In this document: positions 60,017 through 64,000 of the stretch, in pieces
Layout of the letters: every line of letters starts with the position of its first letter
Position numbering within the stretch: position 1 is the stretch's first letter
NCBI RefSeq assembly: GCF_011694515.1
Contig: NZ_CP050192.1
Location: 4,596,527 to 4,660,526, forward strand
DNA from: Mycobacterium sp. DL592
GTDB taxonomy: Bacteria; Actinomycetota; Actinomycetes; Mycobacteriales; Mycobacteriaceae
Length of the DNA stretch: 64,000 nucleotides
Direction of reading: 5' to 3'
Made by a program: the position numbers and the translations under genes
The notes under the pieces: model-generated
What the model was told of the DNA's origin: nothing
The model's input: only the letters and a program-made list of their open reading frames with translations
Database searches by the model: none

Positions 60017-62607
60017 CGGTTGCCGTAGTAGCCCTGCCGCAGGAGTTCGGTGATCTCGCTGACCAACGGCATCCGCGGATTGGTGCGGTTGCTCAGGTCT
60101 TCGAACGCCGTCATGGCCAGCACTGGCAGCGCCGCGGTGAATTCGGCTTCATCGACGCCGAATTCGCGTAGCGAGCGCGGCATGTGCAGCTCGTCGAGCA
60201 GCTGATCCACCCCGGCGAACAGCCTCGCCCGGCTGTCTTCGGGGGTGTGCCCGCCAAAGATCAGTGAGCCGATCTGGGCGTACTTCTCCGGCGCGACGTA
60301 CGCCGAGTACCCCGGTGCCGGCATGAACTTGCTGGGCAGACTTGCGTTGTACTGCAACACGTAGGGCAGGAAGATGCCGTTGGCCCTTCCGTGGGGAATG
60401 CCGAACGCCGCACCCACGGCGTGAGCCAAGGCGTGGTTGGTGCCGACGAACGCGTTCGAGAACGCCAGCCCGGCCAGCGTCGCCGCGTTGGACATCTGGG
60501 TGCGCGCCTCGAGATCGTCGGGGTTGCGGTAGGCCCGTGGCAGCGCATCGAAGATCAGCCGGGCAGCCTGCGCGCACTGCGCGTCGGTGTAGGGCGAGGC
60601 GAAGATCGACACCGCCGCCTCCAGGGCGTGGGTGAGTGCGTCGACCCCGGTGTCGGCGGTCAGGTTCGGCGGCATCGACGAGGTCAGCAATGGGTCGACG
60701 ATCGCCACGTCGGGCACCAGGCTGTAGTCCACCAGCGTCTGCTTGCGCGGCCCCATCGTGATCACCGCGGCCGGGGACACCTCCGAGCCGGTGCCCGATG
60801 TCGTTGGTATGGCGATTAATTGGAGCTTGTGCCGATCGGTCGGATAGTCGGCAACCCGCTTGCGCGGATCCAGGAACGGCATCGTCAGCTCATCGAGCGT
60901 CTTCTCCGGGTGCTCGTAGAACAGTCGCATCGCCTTGCCCGCGTCGAGCACCGAGCCGCCGCCAACGGCGATCAGGACGTCGGGCTGCACCCGCTCCAGC
61001 AGCGCGACGCCCTGCTGAATGGTCTCCTCGTCGGGCTCGGGAGTGATGTCGGTGAACACGTGCACGTGCCGGGTGGGCAGCTTGCTGCGTAACAACTCCA
61101 CCACTCCGCGCTCGTCGGTCAGATTGTCGGTGACGATAACGACTGTCTCGCAATCCAACTCGCGCAGGTTGTCCAGCGCGCCGGCGTTGAAGTAGGTGTT
61201 GGCCGGAACCCGGAACCACTGCGGCGGGGTTCTGCGGTGCGAGACCGTCTTGATGTTGAGCAGCTGGCGGTAGTTGACGTTCTCGGTGGTGCTCGATCCG
61301 CCCCATGTGCCGCAGCCCAGCGAGAATGTCGGCGTCAGGTTGTTGTAGACACCGCCGAGCGCCCCGACGGCCGTGGGGGCGTTGACCAGGATCCGGCCGG
61401 TGCGCACCGCCAGGCTGTAGGCGTCGATCACCGGCTGGTCGTGGGCGTAGATGGCCGAGGTGTGGCCCAGCCCGCCGTGCTCGGTCACCAGCACGGCGGT
61501 ATCGATGGCGTGCTGGGAGTTCCGTGCCCGCACCACTCCGAGCACCGGCATCAGCTTCTCCTGCACCAGTGGATGCGCCGCCAGCTCGTCGAGATCCGAC
61601 GGCAGCGGAGCCAACAGGATCTTGGTACCCGGCGGGACGCTGAAGCCCGCGCGGGCGGCCAACTCCGGCGCCTTCTGGCCGACGGCGTCCATCGACACCT
61701 TGTCGCCGCAGCCGAATGCGAACTCGGCGATCTTGGCGGCTTCGGCCGGCTTGAGCATCCGGGCGCCCATTCTCTCGAACTCGGCGACCATCGCGTCGTA
61801 GATCTCGTGGTCGATGATGCAGGTTTGCTCGGCTGGGCAGATCACCGACGAGTCAAAGGTTTTCGAGATCAGGATGTCGACGACCGCACCCCGGACATCG
61901 GCGGTCTTGTGGATGTAGATCGGGGCATTGCCCGGTCCGACACTCAGGCCCGGCTTGCCGGCCTGATTGGCCAGCGCGACGATCTTCGGGCCGCCGGTCA
62001 CCCAGATGAAGTCGACGCCGGGGTGTTTGAACAGGTAGTGCGTAACCTCGTGGGCGGCGTCGGGAATCACCTGCAGCGCACCGGGGGGCATGCCCGCCGC
62101 CTCGGCGGCTTCGCGCAGGATCGCCACCGCCCGTTCGCAACAGCGCACCGCGTACGGCGACGGCCGGAACAGCACCGCGTTGCGGGTCTTGGCGGCGACG
62201 ATCGCCTTGAACAGCACGGTCGAAGTGGGGTTGGTGACGGGCGTGATCGCCAGCACGACACCGATGGGTTCGGCGACGTAGACGATGTTGTGCTCGACAT
62301 CCTCGTCGACCACCCCCACCGACTTCTTGTCCTTGAGGTAGTCGTGAAGGAACTCGGTCGCGACGTAGTTCTTGACGACCTTGTCCTCGAAGACGCCGAA
62401 GCCGGTCTCCTCCAGAGCCAATGCGGCCAGTTCGCCGGCCGCACGCACGCCGGCGCGGACCATCGCCTCGACGATGGCGTCGACCTGTTCCTGGCTGAGC
62501 TTGCGGAACTCTCGTGCCGCCTGCGCGGCGGTGTCGACCATCGCGTCGATCTCTGCGGTGCGGTTGTCGTCGGCTTGATCTTGTGTTGCGCTCAGTGTTC
62601 CGGTCAT
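60013..62607 (-). CDS. adhE: AdhE, bifunctional aldehyde/alcohol dehydrogenase
   Basis: An 864-residue fusion. The N-terminal CoA-acylating aldehyde dehydrogenase (about 1-440) has the catalytic Cys in S-S-V-I-C-P-A-E-Q at about 254. The C-terminal iron alcohol dehydrogenase (about 460-864) has G-G-G-S-V-L-D-A-G-K, T-T-S-G-T-G-S-E and the metal-His stretch H-A-L-A-H-A-V-G...I-P-H-G. It converts acetyl-CoA to ethanol and recycles NADH. ATG with GGGAGGGG. Unusual for an aerobic actinobacterium; a DosR-box-like sequence upstream suggests hypoxic use. Confidence 0.93.
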   Translation of the reverse strand: MTGTLSATQDQADDNRTAEIDAMVDTAAQAAREFRKLSQEQVDAIVEAMVRAGVRAAGELAALALEETGFGVFEDKVVKNYVATEFLHDYLKDKKSVGVVDEDVEHNIVYVAEPIGVVLAITPVTNPTSTVLFKAIVAAKTRNAVLFRPSPYAVRCCERAVAILREAAEAAGMPPGALQVIPDAAHEVTHYLFKHPGVDFIWVTGGPKIVALANQAGKPGLSVGPGNAPIYIHKTADVRGAVVDILISKTFDSSVICPAEQTCIIDHEIYDAMVAEFERMGARMLKPAEAAKIAEFAFGCGDKVSMDAVGQKAPELAARAGFSVPPGTKILLAPLPSDLDELAAHPLVQEKLMPVLGVVRARNSQHAIDTAVLVTEHGGLGHTSAIYAHDQPVIDAYSLAVRTGRILVNAPTAVGALGGVYNNLTPTFSLGCGTWGGSSTTENVNYRQLLNIKTVSHRRTPPQWFRVPANTYFNAGALDNLRELDCETVVIVTDNLTDERGVVELLRSKLPTRHVHVFTDITPEPDEETIQQGVALLERVQPDVLIAVGGGSVLDAGKAMRLFYEHPEKTLDELTMPFLDPRKRVADYPTDRHKLQLIAIPTTSGTGSEVSPAAVITMGPRKQTLVDYSLVPDVAIVDPLLTSSMPPNLTADTGVDALTHALEAAVSIFASPYTDAQCAQAARLIFDALPRAYRNPDDLEARTQMSNAATLAGLAFSNAFVGTNHALAHAVGAAFGIPHGRANGIFLPYVLQYNASLPSKFMPAPGYSAYVAPEKYAQIGSLIFGGHTPEDSRARLFAGVDQLLDELHMPRSLREFGVDEAEFTAALPVLAMTAFEDLSNRTNPRMPLVSEITELLRQGYYGNR

Positions 62608-62659
62608 CACCGTGCCCCTCCCAGATGCGGGGATCGTATGTTCGCGGCGATCGGGGTAG

Positions 62660-62679
62660 ATAGGGATAAAAGACCCCTA
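62660..62679. promoter_or_regulatory. DosR-box-like site between adhE and the alcohol dehydrogenase
   Basis: ATAGGGATAAAAGACCCCTA matches about 14 of 20 positions of the known DosR consensus TTSGGGACTWWAGTCCCSAA, keeping GGGA, WWAG and CCCS. It lies 53 bp from the adhE start and 44 bp from the other gene. Binding is inferred. Confidence 0.4.
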
Positions 62680-62687
62680 TATGCTGA

Positions 62688-62703
62688 GTTCAGTTGACTG
62701 AAC
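62688..62703. promoter_or_regulatory. Inverted repeat GTTCAGT-TG-ACTGAAC
   Basis: Perfect 7-bp arms with a 2-bp spacer lie 19 bp before the alcohol dehydrogenase ATG. A bound dimer would cover the start region of transcription or translation. The regulator is unknown. Confidence 0.6.
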
Positions 62704-62722
62704 CCAGAGGAATCGAGGACTC

Positions 62723-63736
62723 ATGCCCACCCACCGCGCAGTACACGTGCCGTCAGCCGGAGCACCCCTCGAGCTAGTGGATGTAGAGACCACGCCGCCC
62801 GGTCCCGGCCGGGTTCGCATCGCAGTGAACGCCTGCGGCGTGTGCGGCACCGACCACGCCTTCGTCAACGGCGGATTTCCCAACCTGAGCTGGCCCGTCA
62901 CTCCCGGGCACGAAGCGGCCGGCACGATCGCCGAACTGGGTGAGGGCGTCGAGGGGTTCGCGATCGGTGACCGGGTGGCGGTCGGCTGGTTCGGCGGCAA
63001 CTGCAATCACTGCCTGCCGTGTCGCAAGGGCCAGTTCATGCAGTGCGTCAATGGAGAGATCCCCAGCTGGCACTATCCGGGCGGCTATGCCGAGTCGCTG
63101 ACGGCACCGGCCACCGCACTCGCGCGGATTCCCGACGGGCTCTCGTTCGCCGAGGCCGCCCCGATGGGCTGCGCGGGAGTGACGACCTACAACGCGCTTC
63201 GGCACACCAAGGCCGTTGCCGGCGACCGGGTGGCGGTGCTCGGCATCGGCGGGCTGGGCCATCTCGGCGTCCAGTGGGCCCGCGCGATGGGCTTCGAGAC
63301 GATCGCGATCGCCCGCGGGTCCGGCAAGTCCGACGACGCCAAAGAACTGGGCGCCCATCACTACATCGATTCGACGGCCGGGGATGTCGCCGAGGCGCTT
63401 CAGGCGCTCGGCGGTGCGCAGGTGGTGCTGGCCACCGCGGCCAACTCGGCGGCCATGGCCGCGACGGTCGGCGGGCTGGCTCCGCAGGGTGAACTCGTGA
63501 TCATCGGCGCCACATTCGATCCCCTGCCGATCTCGCCGGGGGATCTGATCTTCGGCAACTACAGCGTGATCGGGCATCCGTCGGGCACGTCAGCCGATAT
63601 CGAGGACACCATGCACTTCGCGCTGTTGTCCGGGGTGCGGGCGCGCATCGAGGAGGTGTCGCTGGAGCAGGCCGCCGAGGCCTACGAGGCGATGGACACC
63701 GGCCGCGCCCGCTACCGGATGGTCCTGACGACGTAG
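62723..63736 (+). CDS. Zinc alcohol dehydrogenase, AdhT/AdhA type
   Basis: A 337-residue medium-chain dehydrogenase. Catalytic zinc: C-G-V-C-G-T-D-H at about 38, P-G-H-E-A-A-G at about 64. Structural zinc: C-N-H-C-L-P-C then M-Q-C at about 94-112. NAD(P) motif G-I-G-G-L-G-H-L at about 175. It oxidises or reduces ethanol-type alcohols. It diverges from adhE across 115 bp holding two candidate control sites, so the pair may be jointly regulated. Confidence 0.92.
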   Translation: MPTHRAVHVPSAGAPLELVDVETTPPGPGRVRIAVNACGVCGTDHAFVNGGFPNLSWPVTPGHEAAGTIAELGEGVEGFAIGDRVAVGWFGGNCNHCLPCRKGQFMQCVNGEIPSWHYPGGYAESLTAPATALARIPDGLSFAEAAPMGCAGVTTYNALRHTKAVAGDRVAVLGIGGLGHLGVQWARAMGFETIAIARGSGKSDDAKELGAHHYIDSTAGDVAEALQALGGAQVVLATAANSAAMAATVGGLAPQGELVIIGATFDPLPISPGDLIFGNYSVIGHPSGTSADIEDTMHFALLSGVRARIEEVSLEQAAEAYEAMDTGRARYRMVLTT

Positions 63737-64000
63737 CTAGTCCTCGGTCGGCTCAGACTTCTCCACCCCGGCGTCCAGGACGCTGACGTCGATGCCGTAG
63801 GGCAGGAATCGCACGCTGCGGGTGGGATCGGTGTTGTGCTTGTTGGCGCGCAAGGCGTCGAGTTCAGTCTTGTAGACCTGCTCGACATGGGCCTTACCGT
63901 CGGCATCCGAGATGTAGATGGCCCACACCCCGTCGCCGGCCTCGCCTGCGGTCTCCGGCTGTGTGCGGGGCCGTGAGCGGCGGGTGAACTCGTCGAACAG
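63737..64000 (-). CDS. Partial gene of unknown function, 5' end outside window
   Basis: The frame is open to the right edge; 87 residues are visible. It reads D-G-V-W-A-I-Y-I-S-D-A-D-G-K-A-H-V-E-Q-V-Y-K-T-E (shown in pieces by motif: V-W-A-I-Y then K-T-E-L-D-A-L-R-A-N), basic/polar N-terminal part and acidic end P-T-E-D. A GTG at 63928 could start it but continuity upstream suggests a longer protein. Stop directly abuts the preceding gene. Confidence 0.55.
   Translation of the reverse strand: MFDEFTRRSRPRTQPETAGEAGDGVWAIYISDADGKAHVEQVYKTELDALRANKHNTDPTRSVRFLPYGIDVSVLDAGVEKSEPTED

Overview
This is high-GC actinobacterial DNA. The gene content and order point to a non-tuberculous, probably environmental, Mycobacterium (sensu lato). 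Recognisable anchors, named from remembered M. tuberculosis order, are iniB-iniA-iniC with Rv0340-, Rv0339c-, Rv0338c- and Rv0337c-like neighbours (1-16.5 kb), udgA-dcd (Rv0322-Rv0321-like), an Rv0320-like exported protein and an Rv0315-like GH16 enzyme. No database search was possible, so all names rest on reading motifs and translated sequence.

Region 1 (1-11.6 kb) is an expanded ini (cell-wall stress) locus. Dynamin-like IniA and IniC and the glycine-rich IniB lie on the minus strand. Interleaved plus-strand genes encode proteins that share a P-W-Y-R motif just before a transmembrane helix and a long Thr/Pro-rich outer tail. One of these is an Hsp70/actin-fold protein that sits directly upstream of a STAND/LuxR regulator (Rv0339c/IniR position). 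Short TTAGGGG repeats mark both the iniB upstream region and the promoter region of the Hsp70-like/regulator pair, so a shared regulon is plausible. Region 2 (11.7-26.7 kb) is mostly core metabolism and envelope: a membrane Fe-S oxidoreductase behind two tandem palindromes, an aminotransferase, a YibE/F protein, a GGDEF-EAL c-di-GMP enzyme, UDP-glucose dehydrogenase, dCTP deaminase, and a lipoprotein carrying a nucleotidyltransferase-like signature.

Region 3 (26717-37634) is a 10.9-kb integrated element in the 3' end of tRNA-Gly(CCC), bounded by identical 43-bp repeats. It has an integrase/repressor module facing left, a rightward chain of small overlapping genes (excisionase, zinc protein, a second tyrosine recombinase, a winged-helix protein), a block of six TTGCAC/GTGCAA inverted repeats, a four-gene capsid module (protease-like, decoration, major capsid, scaffold-like) and right-end cargo including a DUF3800 protein. 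I find no terminase, portal, tail or lysis genes. It looks like a phage satellite rather than a complete prophage.

Region 4 (38.9-43.5 kb) is a tightly packed five-gene operon: alpha-oxoamine synthase, HpcH/HpaI-CitE-like lyase, MaoC hydratase of the mesaconyl/itaconyl-CoA type, ATP-grasp ligase and SAM methyltransferase. I do not recognise it as a described pathway; it looks like a small specialised-metabolite cluster and is the best candidate for an undescribed system.

Region 5 (43.7-64 kb) holds an exported M15-like protein, an MmpL transporter with a small secreted partner, GH16, an acyl-CoA dehydrogenase, a complete five-gene peptide ABC importer, and a fermentation-type module (PoxB-like enzyme, AdhE, zinc alcohol dehydrogenase). 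A DosR-box-like sequence and an inverted repeat lie between the divergent adhE and alcohol dehydrogenase genes. The first and last genes of the window are cut by its edges.
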